Below are positions 54,343-64,000 of a stretch of 64,000 bases of DNA, piece after piece; the first letter of the stretch is position 1, and every line of letters starts with the position of its first letter. The notes below the pieces were generated by a model. The model saw only the letters and a program-made list of their open reading frames with translations. It was not told the origin of the DNA and did not search any database. The position numbers and the translations under genes are program-made. Origin of the DNA: Actinernus sp. WN-2022 (taxonomy: Eukaryota; Cnidaria; Anthozoa; Actiniaria; Actinernidae); the NCBI GenBank assembly GCA_030867875.1, contig JAOWCC010000019.1, positions 80,442,861 through 80,506,860 on the forward strand, given 5' to 3'.

Positions 54343-54420
54343 ATAAATGTACCTAAACAGGAAGCCGCATTATAAAGGCAAGCCCTTTTATAATGCGGCT
54401 TCCTGTTTACATACATTTAT
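54343..54420. repeat. 78-bp near-perfect hairpin
   Basis: ATAAATGTACCTAAACAGGA then AGCCGCATTATAAA (to 54377) is inverted at 54386-54420 with two or three mismatches, leaving an 8-nt loop. Confidence 0.85.
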
Positions 54421-55437
54421 CCGTAAATTCACCATCCAAGACCATTATTTGTTTTGTTAATTTAAAAGTTAAGAGATTCTTGCACACTAAATTCCAGTTC
54501 GATCTGTGGTTTACGGCTCCGCTGGCCGAAATAACGGAGGCTCTGGAGTTCAAATGCCAGTTTTGGAGGGCTTAACCGATATTAGTAATTCATTTTATAA
54601 CTTACTAGTATACCCACAGTAAATCCGAAATTAAGAAAAATTCAACCTGTTTAGGTCTTAGGCTTAGCTTTTGAGTAGTGTTCTTGTTTTTCACGTAAAT
54701 ACGCGTACGTATTTAAGATTAGAAACAGGGGTGATTGCCTCTGTTTTCCTTTAGTTTCGGCGGGAAACTGGGGAGAAACGCGTGCGATGAGCTCATCAAA
54801 AGCGCATGCGCGTGACGTTTTGCCGCGGTCCCGGCTGACTTTGATCAGACCGTACGGTTGTTCAAGTCCCGTTAACATTAAGTTAACAGTTAGCATCACT
54901 GTAATTAAAGTAAGCGCATGTACATTCTGCACATTCGTAAAAAGTACTGTGCTACTCAATAGATGGTTGAGTACAATCTTTATTTCACATTATGATCCAG
55001 TCCCGTTTACATACGGGATATGTTAACTAATCTACATAATTATTCAGTATAGAGATGCCTGTATCACATTTGGCGACAGCGGTTTTCGATTTAGTATGGA
55101 AAGTAACAAGTGATTGTTTTAGTGTGGCGTTACTTTGCATAGCTTAATATTTCTATAACGGTTGTGAAAAACGTTTTGCATGTAATTATCAGCCCAGTTC
55201 TAAACTCGAAAAACGAAACATGGAGAGTTTGGTCCGTAATGCAATAAATTGTCGTTTTAGCAAGAGTTATCCACGACTGCGTTTACTTTTACTCGTGATT
55301 GGTTCAACTAAATCCAATCGTGAATTACTTCAGTTCGTGATTGGCTCATTGTAGTTTTACTTGCTCTTGTTATTGGTTCTGTGATTACTTTGGTTTTGGG
55401 TTAACAACACTCAATCGAAAATCGCTCTTGCTATTAA
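54421..55437. other. Non-coding DNA
   Basis: No gene or repeat recognised with confidence. Confidence 0.5.
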
Positions 55438-57110
55438 GGTTACCGTATACCTTCGCGGCATGTTTTGTCTAAAAAAAAATTTTTACAATTCTTTTGAAAT
55501 TGATGGATTGATCTTCATCTTTCCGAAAAAATATATTTTAAACATGCAAAAGTTTGCGAGATATTAGAAAAAAACGTAATTTGAAGGAAAGTAAATAAAT
55601 CGCTTAGGCGTGATAAATCCCTCTGATCCCATTACGTGCCACAGGCACCCCGCTGAATTTTTGCGGGAAACTACATCCGGAGCTTCAGACTCACAGTGAG
55701 CCGTGACTTCAGTGATTTTATAGCGTTTAATTTACCGGTATATCGATCGTGGATATGTCCAGAAGAGAAAAGAATAATCCTTGGATAAAAGGTAAAAAAA
55801 GAAGACAGGCCCCAAGAAGATTCAAGAGAATGAGCTCGAGAAGGAGCAAAGTTTCAATACGGAGAAGAAAGTGATGCTCGCGGAAAGCGACAAAGGCTCG
55901 TGGTTAGAACAGCCTTCATGTTCGACGACTCCCACTTCGAGTTCTATTAGTACTGCTACAACTCCGACGGAAAGCTGCTGAGCTAGTAGGCTTAAACTTT
56001 TGCCAGGTACAAGAAAAGAGACGGAAGATTCAGAGAGTAGCAGCGAGTCCGCATCCGACTCCGATTCTAATGTCTTGGGTGACTCGCAGTTTCCAACCTG
56101 GGCCGTGGTCAATCCAGTAGTTGTAAATCGTGAACTTGAGCGAAGTTCAGCCGGTCGATTTTGCGGAACTGAAGGAATCATCACAGCTAACATAGCAGGT
56201 TTAGGATCAACATCAACGTTCGGAGCACGAGGTTGCCTGCCACTCGCTTTTCCCTTCGCTCTTGTTTTCGGCGTTGCCTTTCGACGCGGTTTAGTTTTCG
56301 ATATCCGGCCCTCTCCCTTCTTGGTACAACCCGTTGATTTACCTTTCTTTTTCCCCTTTTGCGCATTATCTCTAGTTTTGGCCATAACACAACGCTCTTT
56401 TGAATATTTGTGACACGACACTAGTATGTATGTTTCTTATGCAATTTGAGCCACATACTAATTTCCCGCAAATTTCTGGACTTTATTCATAAGCTCCAGA
56501 GATCCTTACATATAATTGGCTGGTTGGTTTAAGTGTTGACGTTTGCTTTGATGTGTTTCCTAACCTTCAGAAGCCAAAAACACCGATAGATTTTTATGCG
56601 TATTCACTGTCTTTGGATGAATTTATAGGGTATAAAGACTTGTCAGATCTTGATGAAACTTAGCCTAGTGTTAGAGGAGCTACATATGAACCAAAGTGTG
56701 TGAGCGTTTAGCGATATTTTAATTATTTTTCTTATAAGAGTACTTGCCGTGATGAAACACAGAAACTATTTCGATTGAAACTTTGAAGATGAATAGCATT
56801 TGAACAAAGTAAAATATTAAAAAACGCTCACACACTTTGACAGGCCATCATGTGCTGATTGACATTATGCAGCCGAATCGTCCGTAGGCGCGAACGCGGA
56901 CGGACATAAATTCACTTCTGTGAGACTCGCCTTTTTTGCGTTTGTTGCCTTAGCATTTACTGAAAATGTAATATTTGTGCAAAAAAAACATTTCAGCGCA
57001 TTCTACATTATATAATCTTTCCAGTGATATATAGGTTTCTATACTTTCCTTTAAAATGATGCGCGTGCGATTTTATTTGCGAGATACACCCGCGAAGGTA
57101 TACGGTAACC
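55438..57110. mobile_element. 1.67-kb element with TTAA duplications (piggyBac- or Kolobok-type)
   Basis: GGTTACCGTATACCTTCGCG at the left is matched inverted at the right (to 57110). TTAA lies at 55434-55437 and 57111-57114. TTAA duplications are made by piggyBac and Kolobok elements and Sola3. The ends then diverge, so the TIR is about 20 bp. Two overlapping open regions lie inside. On the plus strand, MSRREKNNPWIKGKKR from 55757 leads by a frame change to an acidic Ser-rich stretch (TEDSESSSESASDSDS). On the minus strand, a strongly basic frame starts at 56385 (MAKTRDNAQKGKKKGK). Neither shows a transposase domain. Confidence 0.8.
56000..56385. other. Two overlapping antisense open frames inside the TTAA element, coding status unclear
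   Basis: Plus strand: ETEDSESSSESASDSDSN then GRFCGTEGIITANIAG, open to 56413. Minus strand: MAKTRDNAQKGKKKGKSTGC then RKATPKTRAKGKASGRQPRA, open from 56385 to 55822. The basic minus-strand start resembles low-complexity N-termini of transposon-encoded cnidarian proteins; the acidic plus-strand stretch does too. I cannot tell which, if either, is translated. Confidence 0.3.
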
Positions 57111-57114
57111 TTAA

Positions 57115-57716
57115 AACGATCATAATGTAACGTCAGAGCACTGAATTAACAAGTCACATACATTTGTTCATTGTCTATATATACTCTTATTGATCATATA
57201 TTAAGTCATAAAATGTTCCAAACTAAGTGGAATACCAAGTGTTAATTGTGAAAAATAAAAAAATAATGTATCAGTTTTGTTTTGTTTAAAAAACCTACAT
57301 TGAAACCTCTCAGCGATGCCATTACGTGACACAACGTGACGCCTAATAAATTAAGTTAATCAGAGTGCCTTTGTCTGAGCTAATTACACGGTTAAATTTA
57401 CTAGTCATCTTCCAACAATATTAAACGGGTACATCGGTTGGCTAGCTATTCGTTTTACTTTAGCAGATAGGATTTCACCTGCATGAGCTGGGTTGGGCAG
57501 ATAATAGTAGGTTAATAATTGATTAAGCTATCTTCCAACCTTTAAGTCGACTTAACTCAACTAATAATGCTACCGAGCTTCAATAGAGTTACAGACCTTT
57601 TTATATAATCTGACTAGCACACTAATCGTTAAATCTATATAAGTTTTTAAACTGTAACTTCCTTTTTGCGTAACTCGTTACGTTCGAGAGAAACTCGTTC
57701 ATCGTACTTATTTCAG
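57115..57716. other. 3' flank of the IFI44-like gene
   Basis: AT-rich; probable 3' UTR and flank of the minus-strand gene. No repeat recognised. Confidence 0.5.
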
Positions 57717-59394
57717 TTATTGTTCACCTCTTTCTTCTATGTAGTTCTGAGCGGTGTAAAGCATGTGTCGGGCAGCGTATAATATCAGGATATCTATGTG
57801 CTCATCGATCTCCACTTCACGCGTGTAATTCTTGACAGGAAAAATCTGATTCTCAGGCAGACCACCGAGCTTCCTACTCACTTTACTTACGACATCGCGA
57901 ACTGCAATGCTGTGATAAACCTTGGTGAGGTCCTCGCGAACGTGTTCGCACAGTAAGTCAATCTTAGTGAGAATGACAAACGTATGTGTACCTAGAATGA
58001 AAAAGGAAGCAAGAATTAGTTGTAAGAATCCAAAATGCCTTGTAAAATACAAACAAAAATACTTTTCATTTATAGTAGAGCACAATCGATACAGCATGGG
58101 GGCAATTTTTAATTTCAATGATTCCATGTCCGCCCACGTGGCCGACGACCATGAACACGCGACACCAAAACGCGCTTCGTTGGAAAAAGGGTAAATAGAA
58201 CTACAACTTAACGGTATATCCTTTTTTAATTCTCCTAATTTCTTTCAATTTCGTCTTGTTTTTCGTTTTCAACTGATATGCGATTTTCCCGTTTTTTCGC
58301 GGGATTGCGATTTTTCCAGTTATCGGACCTATAATATAAGAGAAAGATGATCCTATTGAAATCCGTAATTTACTGTGAAATTGATTTTCCAACCTCATAG
58401 CTATTTAAGCCCCGGCCAAACAATCGATGTTAATAACGTTGGATTGCACGATCCAACATTGTTCGATATTTTGTCGATGACGTTGGACCAACATTGGTCA
58501 ATATTTTGTCATCCCATGTTGGACGGTGCTGGACCAAAACTGGTCAATATTTTGTCATCCCATGTTGGACCAATATTGCATGGTCACAGTTTGTCATCCA
58601 ATGTTGGAACCAACATTGGTCAATATTTTGTCATCCCATGTTGGACGATGTTGGACCAACACTGCATGGTCAATATTTTGTCATCCCATGTTGGACGATG
58701 TTGGAGCAATATTGCATGGTCACAGTTTGTCATCCCATGCTGGAATCAACATTGGTCAATAGTTTGTCATCCCATGTTGGACGATATTGGACCAATATTG
58801 CATGGTCACAGGTTGTCATCCCATGCTGGAATCAACATTGGTCAATAGTTTGTCATCCCATGTTGGACGATGTTGGACCAACATTGGTCAATATATAGTT
58901 TGTCATCCCGTGTTGGACGATGTTGGACCAACATTGCATGGTCACAGTTTGTCATCCCATGTTGGACGATGTTGGACCAACATTGGTCAATAGTTTGTCA
59001 TCCCATGTTCGACGATGTTGTACCAACATTTCTGCTCGAATAAATGTTGGATGAAGATCGCTTTTGTTCGTTCAAATTTTTGTTGTTGTTATCCAGCAAT
59101 ATTCGACAGTTTAACCAGGGTATTGGTATTGACCTACATGTATGTATGCGCGCGTTAAACTAAATACTGAAAAATCGGCAAGTCCGTCAGTGTGCATGTA
59201 AAGAAACAAAAACAAATTGACTCGCCTCTGGATTTGAGTTGGTGCATTATTTGTCGCTCCTTTTCCCAGACTACATCACTTATCAAGGTCGCATTGGATG
59301 CGTTTACCACGATTCCAACACAATGTGCTTCATCAGCCAGCTCAGGGTTTTCTTTCCAACCTTCACTGCGTCGATGAACAGGATCTTGGGAAAA
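57717..59394 (-). CDS. IFI44/IFI44L-like GTPase, last two exons
   Basis: IFI44-like proteins are dynamin/GBP-related predicted GTPases linked to innate immune responses; the biochemical role is poorly known. Reading leftward, exon 59226-59394 encodes SEGWKENPELADEAHCVGIV then VNASNATLI and MHQLKSR. Exon 57717-57991 encodes GTHTFVILTKIDLLCEHVRE, VVSKVSRKLGGLPENQIFPV, KNYTREVEIDEHIDILIL and ends EERGEQ. LTKID is the TKxD guanine-specificity motif. The exons join in phase 1 to give LKSRGTHTFVILTKID. The donor is AG/GCGAGT, a GC-AG intron. The P-loop and switch regions should lie upstream (to the right), where the palindrome at 59653 intervenes; no convincing upstream exon was found. The gene may be truncated in this copy. 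Confidence 0.75.
58475..59040 (+). repeat. Minisatellite in the IFI44-like intron (TTGTCATCCCATGTTGGAC units)
   Basis: About 11-12 units of 40-55 bp built from GTCATCCCATGTTGGACGAT, GTTGGACCAACATTG and either GTCAATATTT or CATGGTCACAG. Two unit types, with and without CATGGTCACAG, alternate irregularly. CAAT/ATTG and GGACCAACATTG elements create internal dyads. Confidence 0.9.
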
Positions 59395-59652
59395 CTGCAA
59401 TCAAATTAAACTAAGTCTGGATACGACGGAAGAGCAAACAACAGTTTAACAAGTGCTACGTTTTTTTATTGTCTTCATTCAATATATATGCCTTTTTTAT
59501 TATAACAAGAGGCCCTGAGTGGCCTTAACTCGGGCCACCTTTAATTAATACATGAGAGTTGTTCCGCAGAAGAGCGTTAGAGATGCAAATATGCACTATT
59601 ACACCTTAGACATGCAAATTACAGCGAAAACCGCACGCGCACTCTTCGTTAA

Positions 59653-61513
59653 GGTGGCCCGCGGCTATTTATTTTGGCAACGGGCGTCTTTTTAAATCGC
59701 GTTTTTGAACAGCTAAACATTATCCGATTTCTGAGAATCATCAAATGTTATAAAAAGTACAATTAGAAAGTGATTAACAAAGAATTACTGAAGATACAAG
59801 CGATTTTCGAAAACGTTGTTTTTTAGGAAAGAGCGTATATTTCAAAACCCAAAAGATGGATTTGTTCCATTTTACTTTCAACGAGTGCCCAACATCCAAG
59901 GTCTGTGACAGGCAAGTTTCAGGTTAATCGGCACCATACAAGTTTCTCAGCAAACGGCTGATCAATTTTAACCTTAAAATGTTATGCTCATGCATCTGGT
60001 TCAACTTCCGGAGAAATATTACAGTAATAATTAAATCGTACATACCATATGGAAGTTCAATACCACTTGAAACTTCTGTGCCAAAGGCAAGAAGATCGGA
60101 AAACTGCAATTAACGTTATGCGGCGAACGAAGTAAGATAGGTTATTGCTGAATATTTGCGAAAATAGAGAAATTTGTATTCTTTCGGCGTCAAAAAAATT
60201 CACTCGTTTGTTTTTCTTAAGTTCCTAATATGACTTAGAGTAGCATATTTTAGAGTACCTTACCGAGTTTCAGCGCGCTTTGACCATACGCTTTTGAGAA
60301 ATAAAGGCTGTAAACTTCAGCTCGGTGTGAGACTTCTAAAATCTAAATGCTTGGAAAACCCCTCATGATCGCTAAATTATTCAATGTGTTTGTTTTGAAT
60401 TTCCGCACGGGTTCTGCCACTTGGGAATCGCGAGGCAAGGAATAATTCAAATTAATGTTGAAGTTAAAATGAGGGTTAATTTTGCAAGTGTAAGTAAGGT
60501 ATTTGTAATAATAGTTCCAGGCTGAGTATTGTTTTGGTGCCAAGGAGTATCCTACTGTGGAAACGTTCTTCAAATATTCTCCCCTCGTCGCTACTTACTA
60601 CCAGGTGGACATAACACGTAACACCTGCTTCATGGGTTACTACACACAGTCCCATGAATTACAATGTAATCCTAATTTTAATTTCAACAATAATTTTAAT
60701 TATTCTTGCCTTGCGATTCCCAAGTGGCAGAACCCGTGTGGAAATTCAAAACAAACCCATTGAATAAATTAGCGAATATGAGGGGTTTTCCAAGCATTTA
60801 GATTTTAGAAGTCTCGCACGAGCTGAAGTTTACAGCCTTTATTTCTCAAAAGCGTATAGTCAAAGCGCGCTGAAACTCGGTAAGGTACTTTAAAATATGC
60901 TACTGTAAGTTATATTAGGAACGTAAGAAAAACAAACGAGTGAATTTTTTTGACGCCGAATTAATACAACTTTCTCTATTTTCGCAAATATTCAGCAATA
61001 ACCTATCTTACTTCCTTCGCCGCATAACGTTAGTTGCAGTTTTCCGATCTTCTTGCCTTTGGCACAGAAGTTTCAAGTGGTATTGAACTTCCATATGGTA
61101 TGTACGATTTAATTATTACTGTAATATTTCTCCGGCAGTTGAACCAGATGCATGAGCATAACATTTTAAGGTTAAAATTGATCAGCCGTTTGCTGAGAAA
61201 CTTGTATGGTGCCGATTAATCTGAAACTTGCCTGTCACAGACCTTGGATGTTGGGCACTCGTTGAAAATAAAATGGAACAAAATCCATCTTTTGGGTTTT
61301 GAAATATACGCTCTTTCCTAAAAAGCAACGTTTTCGAAAATCGCTTATATCTTCAGCAATTTCTTGTTAATCACTTTCTAATTGTACTTTTTATAAAATT
61401 CGAGGATTCTTTATTAACAGTTCAAAAAATCTCAGAAATCGGATAATGTTTAGCTATTCAAAAACGCGATTTAAAAAGACGCCCGTTGCCAAAATAAATA
61501 GCCGCGGGCCACC
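59653..61513. repeat. 1.86-kb near-palindrome with about 830-850 bp arms
   Basis: GGTGGCCCGCGGCTATTTAT at 59653 is inverted at 61494-61513. Similarity continues, at high identity with scattered substitutions and small indels, to about 60478 on the left and from about 60662 on the right. The spacer is about 185 bp. Each arm carries the same 61-codon frame (59924-60109 minus; 61034-61219 plus). It is either a foldback transposon with very long TIRs or an inverted duplication of host DNA. Confidence 0.9.
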
Positions 61514-61689
61514 TCAGTAGAATTGCAAAGAAATGGAAAATACATAAAAACAATATTTGGGCTTTACGTTTGCCCCAAGAGCTCTAAGCTCATCGTGGGG
61601 GCTCATGTGAATTAATTTATACAATGTTGACCACGAAGAAGCACAGAACAAACACAACGAGAAAGGCAATAGAAATAAATAAAAACTAA

Positions 61690-62390
61690 GATAACAAATT
61701 ACATCTCTTAATTAAAACGTCCAGATTGGCATATGAAAGTCCTTACCGCAATAAAAATAACAGCATTAGCTTTGAAATTCAAAATTGTTTTACCGTTCAG
61801 TAAAACATCTACTCTTTTAGATAAATTAAGTGATGACCAGGCGTTGCCGGCACTCGGCATAACGGAGGTAAGCATTGTCACACGTAGAGCAGCAAAACGA
61901 GGGCAAATCATCAAAAAATGAATACCTTTTAACATCCTCCTTGGACGCACCGCAAGCACAAGAAGATGACGGTACACAATTAATTAAATAAAGATAATAA
62001 TTCAAACCACAATTCTTGAGTCTCAGTCTAGTATGTAAAATAGATAAATATCGATCCCCTAAATAAAAAAGTTTATTAACAGGAGATACGTAAAATTTAT
62101 TACGCAGCAAGTCGTTTTTAAAAGAAGCCACAGAAGTACAATCACGGGATGATTTCAGCAGAGTATTCCACTGTTTTGTAGTTGAATAAAGAAACGAATT
62201 CTTCATTTTTTCAGTGCGTATAGAGGGTAAGCACAAGTTATTCCTAGTTCGAAGAGCATAAGAACTCATCTGGCTAACATAAGGAGGGCAAAGTGATGAG
62301 ATATAACCTGGTGCAAGACTATTAATCATTTTATACAACAAAATCAATTTATGTATTTTTCTCCTATCACCAATCATTTGAGTTCTAACA
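61690..62390 (-). pseudogene. LINE ORF2 C-terminal fragment
   Basis: Reading leftward from 62377: RKIHKLILLYKMINSLAPGY, SSYALRTRNNLCLPSIRTEK, NSFLYSTTKQWNTLLKSSRD, LGDRYLSILHTRLRLKNCGL and SSSCACGASKEDVK. A 1-base frameshift then leads to GIHFLMICPRFAALRVTML and a stop near 61708. The Cys-rich block CxCGxxxED with a following CPxFAxxR is the usual end of jockey/CR1-superclade ORF2 proteins. Earlier domains are missing. Confidence 0.8.
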
Positions 62391-62451
62391 AAGCATGCGA
62401 GTTATTGGGAGGCTTAATTGGGAGGCGGAGCATGCAATTGATAACACACTC

Positions 62452-63201
62452 TCACAGAATTTTATCAAGAAGTTTATTCCGATATGAGATCATCATATCA
62501 GAATTTTTTCTGTCTAGTTTATTCAGAATTCTTTCCATAAGCGTTATGCCAGCTGTCGCCTTTTTACACATCTCCGTTTGATCGTTCTGCGCCCCTAGCG
62601 CTGCTTCTCGCATTGTTGTTCTCGACTTTATGGAGGGCATAACGTCGTCCTCGTCCTCTGAACTTTCAACAAACTCCGACATTTTAGCCTGTCGTCTTTC
62701 TTCAGGCATTCTTTTCTTGGCATAGCGCAGCTGATTTTGGATAACTTTGCTGGCAGCGGAAGAAGTAGTAGTAGAGGTAGAAGCAGTGGTGCTTGTCAAC
62801 GAGGCCGCTTGGTCTTTAAGCTGCTCCCGCACAATTCGTTGGATTCTTTTGACAGACGTAGCCTCTGCAGTATCCAAGTAATAATCGACCAATCTTGAAT
62901 TTAATGGCTCTTGCTCGATATCTTCCTGTACCTTTTTAGTACCGCATTCCATCCCTGGTTGCTCGAGTGTAGATAGGCATTCATCACAATCTTTCTTTCG
63001 TTATCGCCAACCTTTTATGTTCAGTCTGTGACGAGCTTCTCTAGGTTCATCAAATGGTCTCCAAATATTTGCCATGTTCGAGGAGGGAGATAAATTTCGA
63101 CAATAAACACAGGCTTTTATAATACTATCCCGAAAATACCTTACACCTTTCGAGTCACACAGCACACGTAGCACGCCCTTCTGCCTATTTATCACCTTCA
63201 A
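62452..63201 (-). pseudogene. Unrecognised 250-codon ORF with one internal stop
   Basis: I do not recognise the family. Reading leftward from ATG at 63201: MKVINRQKGVLRVLCDSKGV then ACVYCRNLSPSSNMANIWRP, LNIKGWR, a TAA near 63002, then, still in frame, RKKDCDECLSTLEQPGMECG and VQEDIEQEPLNSRLVDYYLD. A Ser/Thr-rich tract (STTASTSTTTSSAASK), a charged stretch (YAKKRMPEERRQAKMSEFVE, then SSEDEDD) and LMERILNKLDRKNS follow to a stop at 62452. The Cys pairs (CVYC, CDEC) could form a zinc site spanning the stop. The ordered composition on both sides of the TAA suggests one former protein. It could be a gene with a recent nonsense mutation or a transposon-encoded N-terminal region. Confidence 0.5.
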
Positions 63202-63239
63202 TAAAGCATTTGCAGCTAAACAGAGGGAAGAAACGAGAG

Positions 63240-64000
63240 AAATAATTGCAGCCTCTGTAAGAAATTGAGCTTTTGAATTGTTATTTCTCTAGTTCACGAA
63301 ATATAATTCGGTTCGGCGTCTCAAAATCGCAATTAGTTTTGTATCACGATTCACAATTAAGTCGTGAATTGTTAAAAGAAAGAAGAGAATGAAGCACCAA
63401 ACTCATGCTGATCGTAATTTCAATTCATGGCAACGGTTTCACGGCTTCAGTGAAGAAAACTTTCGCGACGTGTTTTGAAATCTCTTAATTCTTGTCAAAT
63501 AAACATCAGTGATTTCGAATTTAAGGTTTATATAATTTTAAAGGAAGTGTGTTTTTTTCCTTGGAAATAAATTATTTTCATTTATTTAAGAACTTTGCTT
63601 TGACTTTGAGGCTTGATTTGAACGACTTTTGCAATTTTACTGCTTTGAGACGGTACACATTGTACTTTTAGCGGATAAGAGTGTTAGATTTCTGACGAAA
63701 ACTACAATGCCAACCTTACCTTTATGATTGAAGAATTCTTATCTAGTAATTTACAACGATATGAAGGTGACATTGTAGTCGAAATCTTGCCACGACGCGC
63801 TCAATAAATGCTGCTGAACAAACCATGCGACTTGTTAACTTGACCGGGAAGCCATGTGACGGCAAGGGCTCGTGCAAGAGCCAATCAGAGGCTGGTATTC
63901 TGAGACGCCAATACCATGTGGGCCGCGTCAGGCAAAAAGGGCCTGAACGACATATGTATAAAATGTATTTTTAAATTGTACCATGTTTCTCATATTTGGG
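63240..64000. other. No gene recognised
   Basis: AT-rich sequence with no recognisable exon, array or inverted repeat. Confidence 0.5.

Noticed and set aside
59924..60109. Possible upstream IFI44-like exon (FSDLLAFGTEVSSGIELPYG)
   Set aside because: It has good splice sites, but its phase does not join the exon at 59394 in that frame. The same sequence occurs in both arms of the palindrome, so it is more likely part of a repeat.

Overview
The window is from an animal nuclear genome, most likely a cnidarian and probably an anthozoan (coral or sea anemone). This is inferred from protein content, not from a database search. It holds short exons with GT-AG introns, a fucolectin (FTP) plus PAN/apple-domain gene, a SAMD3-like gene, an IFI44-like GTPase fragment, an integrase-core pseudogene, CR1/L2-group and L1-like LINEs, and very many small inverted-repeat elements. 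Coding density is very low and no operon-like arrangement is visible.

Layout. 0.9-7.85 kb: a SAMD3-like gene (+) lies between two inverted termini of CACTA type, and its largest intron carries a 130-bp tandem array and a three-level nest of MITEs. 8.5-11.9 kb: MITEs, a SAP-like exon fragment and diverged repeats. 12.0-14.7 kb: an L1-like LINE (+) split by a 957-bp inverted-repeat element and running into an 18-bp minisatellite. 14.8-16.3 kb: an integrase-core pseudogene (+) and a second SAM-domain pseudogene (-). 16.3-21.0 kb: non-coding sequence, then a 2.0-kb element with TA target duplication and another element inside it. 21.2-24.7 kb: a 3.4-kb DNA transposon whose terminal repeats contain an expanded GGAATGAA array and which encodes a decayed MULE-like transposase (-), followed by a tRNA-type SINE. 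26.4-34.2 kb: a nearly complete CR1/L2-group LINE (-) with an esterase-type ORF1, interrupted by a 3.16-kb long-TIR element with a GGCC duplication. 35-42.5 kb: foldbacks, perfect hairpins and a LINE remnant. 42.6-51.85 kb: the FTP-PAN gene (+), whose introns hold two LINE fragments, two MITEs and a minisatellite that repeats the intron end next to exon 2. 52-57.1 kb: LINE debris, a tRNA-like foldback, a hairpin and a TTAA-flanked element. 57.7-59.4 kb: the 3' end of an IFI44-like gene (-), with a minisatellite in its intron. 59.65-61.5 kb: a 1.86-kb near-palindrome. 61.7-63.2 kb: a LINE 3' end and an unrecognised ORF with one internal stop.

How it fits together. The likely host genes are the FTP-PAN lectin-like gene, the IFI44-like GTPase and possibly the SAMD3-like gene. 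Nearly everything else is mobile or formerly mobile DNA, much of it nested, so relative insertion ages can be read directly from which element interrupts which. The most unusual points are the SAMD3-like gene inside CACTA-like termini, the transposon with minisatellite-expanded TIRs, the amplified splice-acceptor region in the FTP-PAN gene, and the 850-bp-arm palindrome beside the IFI44-like gene.
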